From UBA5216 sp043743335 (GTDB lineage: Bacteria; Pseudomonadota; Gammaproteobacteria; Burkholderiales; SG8-41), in contig JAYTWR010000171.1 of assembly GCA_043743335.1 (NCBI GenBank), positions 6,360-70,359 on the forward strand: a stretch of 64,000 bases of DNA, in the 5' to 3' direction. Within the stretch, counting starts at the first letter, position 1. Every line of letters begins with the position of its first letter. The translations under genes and the position numbers were made by a program. The notes under the pieces are model-generated. The model had not been told where the DNA came from and ran no database searches. It saw nothing but the letters and a program-made list of their open reading frames with translations. Shown here in pieces: positions 42,067 to 50,530 of this stretch.

Positions 42067-44191
42067 TTATGCCTATCATCGCATTGCGCCCCGGCGCGGG
42101 CTCGTAGTAGCGGTTGTTGGCCTCGGCGACGATCACTGAGCCGATGTAGCCCTTGTCGCCCACGTTATCCACGCGCACGAATTCGGTGAGTTTCCAATTG
42201 CGTCCGCGCTGCTGCAAGCCCGCGCGCAAGTTAAAAATCGTATACGCGCCGGCAAACTCGGCGTTCTGATCGTTCACCCACACCTTACCGCTATGACGCA
42301 CTTCAAGGCCGGTGTGAAAGCCCGTAGCTGCGTGTCGCCATACCAATTCGCCAAACAAATTCGTGCCGGCGATGCCCGGTAATTTGCTGCCCGCACTGAC
42401 CGGCACCACTACAGCGGGCGTGCCAGTCACCGTGGTAAACGGTTGCGTGAAGCGCGCATTGAGCAGCGTGTAAGACAGCGCGGCCTCAAAGCCATACGGC
42501 AGTTTTTGCGCATAGCCCAACTCCAGACCTTCGCGCCGCGTGCCCTGCACGTTTTTGAAATCCGAGCGTCCGCCGGCATTACTGTTGACCACAATCTCAT
42601 CCGACACGTCAATGCGAAACACGGATACATTCACGCGCCCATGGTCACCCACCAGCGCTTTCAGCCCCAACTCGCGATGCAGGCTGTTAGCCGGACGCAG
42701 CGCGAAGTTCAGGCCAGTCACGCCCCCGCTGCGGTAAGCGAGCTCGGCGAAGGTCGGCGTTTCGAAACCCTTGCCGACGTTGGCGTACACATTAAACGTC
42801 GGCGTGAATTTGTAGATGGCACCAAACGACGGCGTGGTCTTCGAGTAATCCACGCCGCCGCTGTCGTTCGGGTTACCGGCGGCGATGAAATAGTCATTGG
42901 ATTCAAACTTGACTCGGCTGTGGCGCACGCCTGTGAGCACACTCAAATTTTTGATCACTTGCCATTCGGCTTGCGCGTAGACATCGGTGTTGCTAACGGT
43001 GTTGTCTTCGTTACGCTGCAGTGCGCCGGTCACGCCAAAATTATTGCGCAAGCCCTGACGGCGTTCTTTCATCCGATCGTAATCCATGCCGCCGCTCAGC
43101 GTGAACGGGCCGCCCAGCAAGTTCGTTTCGTGCGTGATCCGCAGCGCGGCACCGCCGTAACCGCGATCCAAGTCCACCACGCCCCCCGAAGACGTGGCAA
43201 CCGCCTGCGTGGCAATCGGTATCGCCAGATGCTGCGTCACCTGCCGGTCGCCAAAATACACGCGAGCGTTGAGTTTGGTTTTGGCGGCCAGCGCAACGTC
43301 GTATGTCAGCCCCGCCTGATTTTGTGCAACGCTTTTACGCGTATTAAAATTATAGGCATTCGCTGGCGTGGCACCGGCGAAATTGCCACCCGCCTGCTTG
43401 GGGTTCTGCACCACCTGCGCAGCGGTGAGGCCCAGCGGGTCTTCCGTCTCCGGTTGATCCAGCGCGTTCAGCACCAGCGTAAACACCCCGGCACTGCCCA
43501 GATCGTATTTGAACTTGGCGTTGAGATGATCGCGCCGCGCCGCGCTGTGATCGCGATAACCGTTCGTCTCAAAGCGCGACGCATCAATCACCATATTGAG
43601 CGGCCCATGCTGGCCGCCGTAATTCACGTCCACCTTCGACGTGTTATAGCTGCCATACAGCCCGCTTAGCGAAAACGTCGGTTCCTTGGGGCCGTCAGCG
43701 GTGAAAATCTGCACCACGCCGCCAGCGGAATTTCCGTACATACTTGCAAATGGCCCGCGCAGCACTTCGATATTTTTCGCCGACGACAGATTGAACGAAG
43801 CGGCCTGCCCCTGCCCGTCGGGCATGGTCGCGGGAATGCCGTCCGCAATCAGCCGCAGCCCGCGCACGCCAAAGGTGGAACGCGCACCAAAGCCGCGTGA
43901 TGAAATCTGCAAATCCTGCGCATAGTTGTGGCGATTCTGCACCACAATGCCCGGCACGCGATTGAGCACCTCGGACAAATTCACCCCGGGATTACCTTCG
44001 CGAATGGTACGTTGATCCAGCGTATCGATGGCGGCCGGAATATCCAAATTATCGCGTTCCACACGTGTGGCGCTGACGGACACCTCAGGCAGCGCTACCG
44101 GCTTTTGCGCCGCATTTTGCGCTTGCACGCCGCCGCACGCCCAACCCGCCAGTGCGGCCGCGACAGATTTCTTGATCGTCAAAGGCTTCAT
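42047..44191 (-). CDS. TonB-dependent outer-membrane receptor
   Basis: 714 residues with signal peptide (VAAALAGWACGGVQAQ). The plug domain follows: LPEVSVSATRVERDNLDIPAAIDTLDQ, NLSEVLNRVPGIVVQNR and AKNIEVLRGPFASMYGNSAGG. The barrel ends NAMIGINAEFSF with aromatic terminus. TonB receptors of this class take up siderophores or other large ligands; here two periplasmic Bug receptors are translationally coupled after it, so the ligand may be an organic acid or a metal chelate of one. It follows the PQQ-type dehydrogenase by 17 bp. Confidence 0.94.
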   Translation of the reverse strand: MKPLTIKKSVAAALAGWACGGVQAQNAAQKPVALPEVSVSATRVERDNLDIPAAIDTLDQRTIREGNPGVNLSEVLNRVPGIVVQNRHNYAQDLQISSRGFGARSTFGVRGLRLIADGIPATMPDGQGQAASFNLSSAKNIEVLRGPFASMYGNSAGGVVQIFTADGPKEPTFSLSGLYGSYNTSKVDVNYGGQHGPLNMVIDASRFETNGYRDHSAARRDHLNAKFKYDLGSAGVFTLVLNALDQPETEDPLGLTAAQVVQNPKQAGGNFAGATPANAYNFNTRKSVAQNQAGLTYDVALAAKTKLNARVYFGDRQVTQHLAIPIATQAVATSSGGVVDLDRGYGGAALRITHETNLLGGPFTLSGGMDYDRMKERRQGLRNNFGVTGALQRNEDNTVSNTDVYAQAEWQVIKNLSVLTGVRHSRVKFESNDYFIAAGNPNDSGGVDYSKTTPSFGAIYKFTPTFNVYANVGKGFETPTFAELAYRSGGVTGLNFALRPANSLHRELGLKALVGDHGRVNVSVFRIDVSDEIVVNSNAGGRSDFKNVQGTRREGLELGYAQKLPYGFEAALSYTLLNARFTQPFTTVTGTPAVVVPVSAGSKLPGIAGTNLFGELVWRHAATGFHTGLEVRHSGKVWVNDQNAEFAGAYTIFNLRAGLQQRGRNWKLTEFVRVDNVGDKGYIGSVIVAEANNRYYEPAPGRNAMIGINAEFSF

Positions 44192-44208
44192 TTTATCTTT
44201 CAGGATAT

Positions 44209-45486
44209 TCAGCGCTTATAGCTAATGCGATACAAAGCGCCCGTCAAATCATCGGATACCAATAGCGCCCCGTCCGGCATCACCTGCACATCCACCGGGC
44301 GTCCCCAATGGCTGTTGGCGTCCGCCCAGCCTTCAGCGAAGGGCTCATATTTCAACACTTTACCTTGTGCGTCCAACGAAATTTGCATCAGATTGAAACC
44401 CGCCCGCGCCGTTTTGTTCCACGAACCGTGTGTAGCCAAAATCAAGCGGTTGCGAAACTCAGCCGGGAACATTTTGCCATTGTAAAACCGCAGACCCATG
44501 GGCGCCACATGCGCGCCCAGCTTCAGCGTCGGCGGCGAAAACTCCGCACACGAGCGCCCTTTGCCGTGATCCGGATCCAGCGTGTCGCCCTGATGGCAAT
44601 ACGGATAGCCAAAATGCGCGCCTTTGCGGCTGGCGCGATGCAGCGTGTCGTTGGGTAAATCATCGCCCATCCAGTCGCGTCCGTGGTGGGTGAACCACAA
44701 ATCTTTGGTCACCGGATGAAACGCCATACCCATGCTGTTGCGCACACCCTTGGCGTAGGTTTCCAGCACCCCGGCTTTGGGATCGACGCGCACAATTTGC
44801 GCATGGGTATCCAGCGGCACGCAGCTATTGCAGGGCGCGCCAATGTTGAAATACAGCGCGCCGTCGGGCCCGACAGTCAAATACTTCCAGCCGTGGTGCT
44901 CGTCTTTGGGCAGCGCATCAAACACCACCACCGGTTTGGGCGGATTGTCGAGACTCTCTTCGATGTTGTCGTAACGCAAAATACGCGACACCTCAGCCAC
45001 ATACAGCGCGCCGCCGTGAAACGCCACGCCGTTGGGGCGAACCAAATCCTTGAGCAACGCTTTGACTTGGCGCTTGCCGTCTTTTTCAGTCACGGCGTAA
45101 ACCGTATCCAGCAGACGCGTACCGACAAACACCGTGCCTTTTGCGCCCAGCGTCATCGAGCGCGCATGCGGCAGGCCGGTCGCCCACAGTTCAATGCTGA
45201 ATCCCGGCGGCAGCTTGATCTTGTCCAGCTTGATATCGGCAGCGGCTTTCGCGGCGATGCCCGGCGCGTGCGGTGCAAGGCTGGAATTTTTCATCGCTTC
45301 CGGCCGCCCTTGCATCCACGGCGGCGGCGGCGGCGGTGCCAGCGATTGCTGTGCGGGCTGCACTTGGGGCGCGGGTATGGATTGCACCGTGGGCTGCTGC
45401 GCGTGGGCGCACACCGCGAGCAGATTTCCGATCCCGATTCCGGTCCCGATCAACAGCTTGCGCAGCGCGTGCAAAATCGTACTCAT
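44209..45486 (-). CDS. PQQ-dependent sugar dehydrogenase family (sorbosone dehydrogenase-like)
   Basis: 425 residues with leader (LIGTGIGIGNLLAVCAHA), then a Gln/Pro-rich linker with six consecutive Pro residues, then a beta-propeller: LPPGFSIELWATGLPHARSM, LTVGPDGALYFNIGAPCNSC, GMAFHPVTKDLWFTHHGRDWMGDD and HGSWNKTARAGF are marks of the sorbosone-dehydrogenase group. Likely periplasmic, oxidising a sugar or alcohol with a quinone cofactor, although many members are unproven. First gene of the operon with the TonB receptor; a promoter should lie upstream near 45500. Confidence 0.85.
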   Translation of the reverse strand: MSTILHALRKLLIGTGIGIGNLLAVCAHAQQPTVQSIPAPQVQPAQQSLAPPPPPPWMQGRPEAMKNSSLAPHAPGIAAKAAADIKLDKIKLPPGFSIELWATGLPHARSMTLGAKGTVFVGTRLLDTVYAVTEKDGKRQVKALLKDLVRPNGVAFHGGALYVAEVSRILRYDNIEESLDNPPKPVVVFDALPKDEHHGWKYLTVGPDGALYFNIGAPCNSCVPLDTHAQIVRVDPKAGVLETYAKGVRNSMGMAFHPVTKDLWFTHHGRDWMGDDLPNDTLHRASRKGAHFGYPYCHQGDTLDPDHGKGRSCAEFSPPTLKLGAHVAPMGLRFYNGKMFPAEFRNRLILATHGSWNKTARAGFNLMQISLDAQGKVLKYEPFAEGWADANSHWGRPVDVQVMPDGALLVSDDLTGALYRISYKR

Positions 45487-45515
45487 AAAAAATCCGTGTC
45501 AACAAAAATGAGCCG

Positions 45516-45551
45516 CAGGGCAGGCCTCAGGGCAGGCCTCAGGGCAGGCCT
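45516..45551. repeat. Three 12-bp tandem repeats CAGGGCAGGCCT
   Basis: Three exact copies in the 5' region upstream of the PQQ-protein gene. Confidence 0.9.
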
Positions 45552-45606
45552 CAGCACCCTTGCAAAGCGCGCCATTATGCCGTAAATCGGCTTGCCGAAG
45601 AACAAT

Positions 45607-45634
45607 GATTTTATCAATAAAAACAATTACTTAC
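45607..45634 (-). repeat. Dispersed AT-rich repeat, copy 9 (variant)
   Basis: Minus strand GTAAGTAATTGTTTTTATTG followed by ATAAAATC; close to copy 6. Confidence 0.5.
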
Positions 45635-45790
45635 GGGATACCCTCTTGCACCGAGCTACGGTATCGCGGACTCTGCTATCCTTCGCCGGCAGCATTGCAG
45701 ATGCCACCGGCGTTTGCGCTGTGGCTACGTGTTTTTACACACCTTTACATCCTTTTACACCCCTACAGTTACACCACTCAGGAGATTCAC

Positions 45791-46660
45791 ATGCGTTTAA
45801 TGTCCCGTTTAGTTTCATGCAGCGCGCTGGCGCTGTCTTCCATGCTCGGCCTTTCCGGCGGCGCAACCGCTCAAACCACGTTCAGGGTATCGGCCATCCC
45901 GGACGAGGCCCCCACCGAACTGCAGCGCAAATTCAAACCGCTCGGCGCTTACCTCGAACAAGTGCTAGGCATGAAAGTCGAATTCACCCCGGTTACCGAC
46001 TACCCGGCCGTCGTCGAAGGCTTGGCGACCCGCAAAATCGATATGGCGTGGCTGGGCGGCTTTACCTTTGTACAGGCAAAAATCCGCTCCAACGGCGGCG
46101 TCGTGCCGCTGGTACAACGCGCCGAAGATGAGAAATTCCTGAGCCGCTATATTGTGCCCGCCGACAGCACCGCCAAAACGCTGGCCGATCTGAAAGGCAA
46201 GACGTTTGCCTTTGGTGCCGCCTCGTCTACCTCCGGCCATCTCATGCCGCGCCACTTTTTGACCAAAGCTGGCATCAACGTGGAAAAAGACTTCAAAACC
46301 GTGGCTTTCTCCGGCGCACATGATGCCACCGTCGCCTTTGTCGCCTCCGGCAAGGCCGAAGCGGGCGTGCTCAACGCCTCAGTAATGGACAAGCTGATCG
46401 AGACCAAAAATCCGAACGCCGCCAAAGTCAGAGTCATCGACACCACGCCGCCCTACTACGATTACAACTGGACCGTGCGCCCTGGTCTGGACGCGGCTGT
46501 AGCCAAAAAAATCGCGGACGCTTTCTTGGCACTCGATCCCAAAAATCCCGCGCACAAGGAAATCATGGATTTGCAGCGCGCCAGCAAATTCATCGCCACC
46601 AAAACGTCGAACTACGACGGTATCGAATCGGCCGCGCAAAGCGCCGGTTTGCTGAAGTAA
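45791..46660 (+). CDS. phnD: PhnD-like ABC transporter substrate-binding protein
   Basis: 289 residues with leader (LVSCSALALSSMLGLSGGATAQ). The mature part TTFRVSAIPDEAPTELQRKFKPLGAYLEQVLGM and DYPAVVEGLATRKIDMAWLGGFTFVQAK is the PhnD pattern; GKTFAFGAASSTSGHLMPRHFL also fits. The family binds phosphonate, phosphite, or other oxyanions, and its relatives accompany arsenite and chlorate/selenate enzymes. ATG 45791 has AGGAGA just upstream. The PhnC and two PhnE genes lie 1.3 kb downstream after a wrecked molybdoenzyme gene. Ligand unknown. Confidence 0.92.
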   Translation: MRLMSRLVSCSALALSSMLGLSGGATAQTTFRVSAIPDEAPTELQRKFKPLGAYLEQVLGMKVEFTPVTDYPAVVEGLATRKIDMAWLGGFTFVQAKIRSNGGVVPLVQRAEDEKFLSRYIVPADSTAKTLADLKGKTFAFGAASSTSGHLMPRHFLTKAGINVEKDFKTVAFSGAHDATVAFVASGKAEAGVLNASVMDKLIETKNPNAAKVRVIDTTPPYYDYNWTVRPGLDAAVAKKIADAFLALDPKNPAHKEIMDLQRASKFIATKTSNYDGIESAAQSAGLLK

Positions 46661-46671
46661 CCCCTCCAGTT

Positions 46672-46701
46672 ATCCACCGCGCCGGTCACGGCGCGGTGGA
46701 T
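46672..46701. terminator. Hairpin after phnD
   Basis: A perfect 13-bp stem ATCCACCGCGCCG/CGGCGCGGTGGAT with loop GTCA, 11 bp after the phnD stop. No T-run; may be a processing or attenuation hairpin that keeps PhnD expression above that of the other genes. Confidence 0.55.
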
Positions 46702-46781
46702 TCGCACGCGCTCGCCCGCGCTCTGCCGGCTGGCGCGCGCGCCCATTTCATTGCCTCGCGATTAAATCACTGGAGTCTGTC

Positions 46782-47794
46782 ATGACTGAAAATCTGAAAT
46801 TGCTGTCCCCGACCGTCGGCGCGCCCGTCACCGTCAACCCCGCCACCGGCAAACCGCCGCGCTGGAAAATGGCACTGGATGTAGACCGCTGCATAGGCTG
46901 CCACGCCTGCTCCGTCGCCTGCAAAGTTGAAAACAGCGTGCCGCTCGGCCGCTACCGCACCAAAGTCTATTACTGGAAGCATGGCAAATTCCCGCAGGTC
47001 AAACGCAACTTTCTGCCCACGCTGTGCATGCAATGTGAAGACGCGCCCTGCCTCAAGGCCTGCCCCACCGATGCCATCGGCTGCGATGCCAACGATGCGC
47101 AGTCGCCCTACTCGCGATTCATGGCACGCCACGGTGCAAAAACTGCCGTGTTGAAACCCGAAGAAAACACCAAACCTTCGGTGGCCTACAAAGGCCCCAC
47201 CATCAATGACTATCCCGAGCGGTCGTTGTTTCCGTTGAAGCGCGCGGGCAAGCGCGGCGAAGGCAAATGGACGCGTATCACATGGGACGAAGCGCATGCC
47301 GAGATCGCCAAACGCATCATCCGCGGGCGCTTTGATAACGGTGCCAAGTTCGTTTATTTCGACGTGCGCCTGTCATGGCCGCGAGGCAGCGGTCGGCCTG
47401 ATGGTCGGCGGCAAGCCAAAGCGCGGGTTTCCCACGCCGTCGCGCAAATTCGCGGTGTATCACCCAGACATCGAGGCCGCTGCCAAACAGACCGGTTTTA
47501 CCGAAGACTTTCAAATGGAATGTACACACGCAGGGGCGCACGCAGTCGCAAAAGTACTTGAGCGAAATCGTGCATCACAACCCTATGTGGATACACGCCG
47601 ACACCGCTGCGCAGCACGGCATACGCACCGGCGACATGGTGGAAATCACCACCTACCGTCCGTCGGGACACATGATGAGCGGCGGCGGCACCGGCGCAGG
47701 CTATAACGTGAACGGGATTTTGCCGATACAGCCGGCACCGTTGGTGGGCATGCAGGGGTGGTATGACACGGTTTGTTCTATACGACGGGTGTAG
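46782..47794 (+). pseudogene. Decayed molybdopterin oxidoreductase with ferredoxin domain
   Basis: A remnant. 46782 to about 47385 has a 4Fe-4S ferredoxin-like subunit (VDRCIGCHACSVACKVEN, LCMQCEDAPCLKACPTDAIG) joined to part of a molybdopterin catalytic subunit (YPERSLFPLKRAGKRGEGKWTRITWDEAHAEIAKRI). From about 47386 a second frame gives KRGFPTPSRKFAVYHPDIEAAAK. Near 47520 a third frame continues NVHTQGRTQSQKYLSEIVHH and the dinucleotide-binding end MWIHADTAAQHGIRTGDMVEI. So two frames are shifted and several hundred residues of the catalytic core are missing. The first part still has a good start and may make a small ferredoxin-like protein. It sits between phnD and phnC of an ABC importer. 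Confidence 0.82.
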
Positions 47795-47840
47795 CGGCGT
47801 AACGCTGTCAACCCGATTGCGCCGAATTGACAATTTACTT

Positions 47841-47859
47841 AAATAAATCAACTAGTTAC
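47841..47859 (-). repeat. Dispersed AT-rich repeat, copy 10 (variant)
   Basis: Minus strand GTAACTAGTTGATTTATTT, 78 nt upstream of the phnC-like start; contains CTAGTTGATTT as in copy 8. Confidence 0.6.
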
Positions 47860-47936
47860 AATACACCTCCCCTCCTCGTCGCTTTAGTGAATATTCCGTC
47901 GTACCGAAACATTAACCCCCGCCCTCACCCCGATCC

Positions 47937-48770
47937 TTGACCATCCAACTCTCCTCAGTAGGCCTCACCCACCCCAACGGCCATCGTGCCGTGCGCGGCA
48001 TTACGCTCAGCATAGCCACGGGTGAACGCGTCGCGCTCATTGGCCCCTCCGGCGCGGGTAAAACCACGCTGCTGCGCCTGATGGGCTTGTCTCTGCGGCC
48101 AACGGAAGGCCGGTTGTCAGTGTTGGACGCAAACCCGTGGCAAGCAGCGCCCAGCCAGTTGCGCAAGCTGCGTGCGCGCATCGGCTTGATCCATCAGTCG
48201 CCGCCGATACCGCCGCGTCAACGCGCGATTACCGCCATTCTCGCCGGACGTCTCGGCCAGTGGCCTTGGTGGCGCAGTGCGGCGTCGCTGATCTACCCCG
48301 CCGACATTGCCGGTGCGCGTGCTGCGCTGTCGCGGCTGGATCTCGCTGACCGGCTGTTTGACCGCTGCGACCGGCTTTCCGGCGGGCAACTGCAACGCGT
48401 GGGCGTTGCGCGCGTGCTGTATCAGCAGCCCGATCTCATCCTCGCCGACGAGCCGGTGTCAGCGATGGATCCCACGCTGGCTGATCTCACCATTCAGCAG
48501 CTCGATGCGGATACCACACAGCGCGGCGTCACATTGATTGCCAGCCTGCACGCAGTGGATCTCGCGCTGCGCTGGTTCCCGCGCATTATCGGCGTGAAGG
48601 CTGGCGAAGTGGCGTTTGACGTCGCGCCTGCTACCATTACTGAAGCGATGCTGCGCGACCTGTATGCGTCGGAATCCGCCGTGCCGCCCACGCAGGACAA
48701 CCGTATTCCCGTGCTGCCCGATGCGCAGCGCAACAAAAATCCGCTGGTCGATCCGCCGCTATGTCGTTAG
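47937..48770 (+). CDS. phnC: PhnC-like ABC transporter ATPase
   Basis: 277 residues. Walker A GPSGAGKTTLLRLMG near residue 36, Q-loop region, signature LSGGQLQRVGVARVLYQQ, Walker B DLILADEPVSAMD. The sequence HQSPPIPPRQRAITAILAGRLGQWPWWR is the specific phosphonate/phosphate-type loop. It starts with TTG at 47937; no clear ribosome site, but earlier starts are lacking. It overlaps the first permease by 10 nt. It powers anion import with PhnD and the two permeases. Confidence 0.9.
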   Translation: MTIQLSSVGLTHPNGHRAVRGITLSIATGERVALIGPSGAGKTTLLRLMGLSLRPTEGRLSVLDANPWQAAPSQLRKLRARIGLIHQSPPIPPRQRAITAILAGRLGQWPWWRSAASLIYPADIAGARAALSRLDLADRLFDRCDRLSGGQLQRVGVARVLYQQPDLILADEPVSAMDPTLADLTIQQLDADTTQRGVTLIASLHAVDLALRWFPRIIGVKAGEVAFDVAPATITEAMLRDLYASESAVPPTQDNRIPVLPDAQRNKNPLVDPPLCR

Positions 48771-49609
48771 CCGTCGTGCACACCACTGAGCACGCCATCG
48801 AGCGCGACCCGGATGCACGCTCGCGCGCCACTTGGGCACTGATTTCCGTTGTTTGCCTGTGGCCGCTGCTGGTGCTGTCCGGCTTCAACCCACTGCTGCT
48901 GTTTGACCCGCAAAACCTTAAAGCCATGGGCGGATTTTTGTCGGGTTTTTTGCCGCCGGAGTCCTCACCCGAGTTTCTCGGCATTCTGTTCAAAGCCACG
49001 CTGGAAACCTTAGCCATGGCGACTGTCGGCATTGCCTTGGCGCTACTGCTCGCCGCACCGCTGGCCTTCATGCTGACGCACAGCCTGTCGGTCTCACGCA
49101 TCGGCCCCGCGTCGGGGCGCTGGCGTGGCGAATCTATACGGGCTGTCGCACGCGTGGTGCTGCTGCTGCTGCGCGGCATACCCGATATCGTGTGGGCGCT
49201 GGTGTTCGTGCGTGCGCTGGGGCTGGGCGTCACTGCCGGCGTGCTGGCGCTGGCGATTACCTACGGCGGCATGCTCGGCAAAGTCTATGCCGAGATACTG
49301 GAATCCACCGACACCCGCAACGCCCGCGCCCTGCTCGAAGCCGGCAGCAGCCGCAGCATGGCGCTGTTCTACGGCATGATCCCCAACGCCGCGCAGGAGC
49401 TGGTGTCCTACACGGTCTATCGCTGGGAATGCGCCGTGCGCGCCTCGGTCATCATGGGCTTTGTCGGCGCAGGCGGCCTCGGGCAGTTGATGGATCAGTC
49501 GATGAAAATGTTGAACGGCGGTGAAGCCGCCACCATCCTCGCCACCTTCCTCGTACTGGTGCTGATTGCCGACGGCATCAGCGTCGCCCTGCGCAAGCTA
49601 CTGCAATGA
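48761..49609 (+). CDS. phnE: PhnE-like ABC permease 1
   Basis: 282 residues, about six helices. The cytoplasmic-coupling loop is YAEILESTDTRNARALLEAGSSRSMALFYGMIPNA with the EAA-type Gly motif, and SYTVYRWECAVRASVIMGFVGAGGLGQLMDQSM at the end. Helices include LISVVCLWPLLVLSGFNPLL and ALALLLAAPLAFMLTHSL. It forms one half of the membrane channel. Overlaps phnC by 10 nt and the next gene by 4 nt. Confidence 0.92.
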   Translation: MSLAVVHTTEHAIERDPDARSRATWALISVVCLWPLLVLSGFNPLLLFDPQNLKAMGGFLSGFLPPESSPEFLGILFKATLETLAMATVGIALALLLAAPLAFMLTHSLSVSRIGPASGRWRGESIRAVARVVLLLLRGIPDIVWALVFVRALGLGVTAGVLALAITYGGMLGKVYAEILESTDTRNARALLEAGSSRSMALFYGMIPNAAQELVSYTVYRWECAVRASVIMGFVGAGGLGQLMDQSMKMLNGGEAATILATFLVLVLIADGISVALRKLLQ

Positions 49610-50454
49610 CTGCCGCCGCTAATACGACTAACACCACTAACGCTGCCACGGATACCCGCTCCGACGGTGCCAAAGCCGCTGGCCTGTGCCTCACCTGCTG
49701 GCTCACGCTGGGCGTGCTGGTGGCCGTGCTGTGGGCCAGTTTTGCCTACCTCAATCTCAATTTTGCAGGCTTGGTCGCGCCGGAATCGCGCGAGTACATG
49801 GCGAAATTCGCACTGGCGTTTTTCCCGCCGGATACCTCGGCGGAATTTCTCGCCAAGGCCGCGCGCGGCACGCTCGAAACCTTGGCCATCTCGCTGGTCG
49901 GAACCCTGCTCGCTGTCGTCGCTGGCCTCATGCTGGCGCTGCCTGCCTCCGGCCGTTTTGGCTTTGCCCCGCGCGCCAGCGCACGCTTTAGCCTCAACAC
50001 CCTGCGCTCCGTGCCGGAATTAGTATGGGCCTCACTCATGGTGCTGGCCGCCGGTATCGGCCCTTTCGCGGGCACCCTAGCGCTGGCGCTGCACACCACC
50101 GGCGTGTTGGGACGATTATTCGCTGAAGCGCTCGAAAATGCCCCGCCTGAACCCACCACCTCGCTACTAGAATCCGGCGCGTCGTCCGCCGCCGCCTTCG
50201 CCTACGGCACCTGGCCGGTGATCTTTCCGCAAGTGCTGGCCTACTCGCTCTACCGCTGGGAAATGAACATCCGCATGGCCACCGTTCTCGGCTTCGTCGG
50301 TGCGGGCGGGCTGGGGCAACTGCTGTATCTCACGCTATCGTGGTTCCAACAGCAACGCGCCGCCACCATCATCATCGCTATGCTGCTGTTGGTGATTGTG
50401 GTAGACGGGGTGAGTGCGTGGCTGCGGCGCGGGTTGGCGCGGGCTTACGCGTGA
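49606..50454 (+). CDS. PhnE-like ABC permease 2
   Basis: 282 residues, paralogue of the preceding gene. FAEALENAPPEPTTSLLESGASSAAAFAYGTWPVIFPQ is the coupling loop and YSLYRWEMNIRMATVLGFVGAGGLGQLLYL the last helical part. The N-terminus has a 25-residue Asn/Thr/Ala-rich region before the first helix. Two different permease subunits suggest a heterodimeric channel as in some phosphonate and phosphate importers. 4-nt overlap upstream; a repetitive 3' end follows. Confidence 0.92.
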   Translation: MTAAANTTNTTNAATDTRSDGAKAAGLCLTCWLTLGVLVAVLWASFAYLNLNFAGLVAPESREYMAKFALAFFPPDTSAEFLAKAARGTLETLAISLVGTLLAVVAGLMLALPASGRFGFAPRASARFSLNTLRSVPELVWASLMVLAAGIGPFAGTLALALHTTGVLGRLFAEALENAPPEPTTSLLESGASSAAAFAYGTWPVIFPQVLAYSLYRWEMNIRMATVLGFVGAGGLGQLLYLTLSWFQQQRAATIIIAMLLLVIVVDGVSAWLRRGLARAYA

Positions 50455-50469
50455 ACGGGATAGTATTCC

Positions 50470-50530
50470 GCCCTGCTCTGCTCTGCCCTGCTCTGCCCTG
50501 CCCTGCCCTGCTCCACCCTACTCTGCCCTG
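50470..50530. repeat. CTGCY/CTGCC pentamer array
   Basis: CTGCTCTGCTCTGCCCTGCTCT and so on, 12 or so pentamers of CTGCT, CTGCC or close variants, between convergent genes. The array reaches into the last codons of the Bug gene at 50518. Confidence 0.85.

Larger units (their letters stand above)
45487..45790. other. Intergenic region between divergent genes
   Basis: 304 bases with three 12-bp tandem repeats (45516), one AT-rich repeat variant (45607) and several TTTACAC-like words at 45730-45775 (for example GTTTTTACACACC, CTTTTACACCCC). It should hold promoters for the PQQ-protein operon and the PhnD-like gene. No gene seen. Confidence 0.5.

Noticed and set aside
42443..43669. Plus-strand open frame of 408 codons opposite the TonB receptor
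   Set aside because: Shadow frame without any family motif.
44683..45585. Plus-strand open frame of 300 codons opposite the PQQ-type protein
   Set aside because: Shadow frame; arginine/histidine-rich and lacks start signals.
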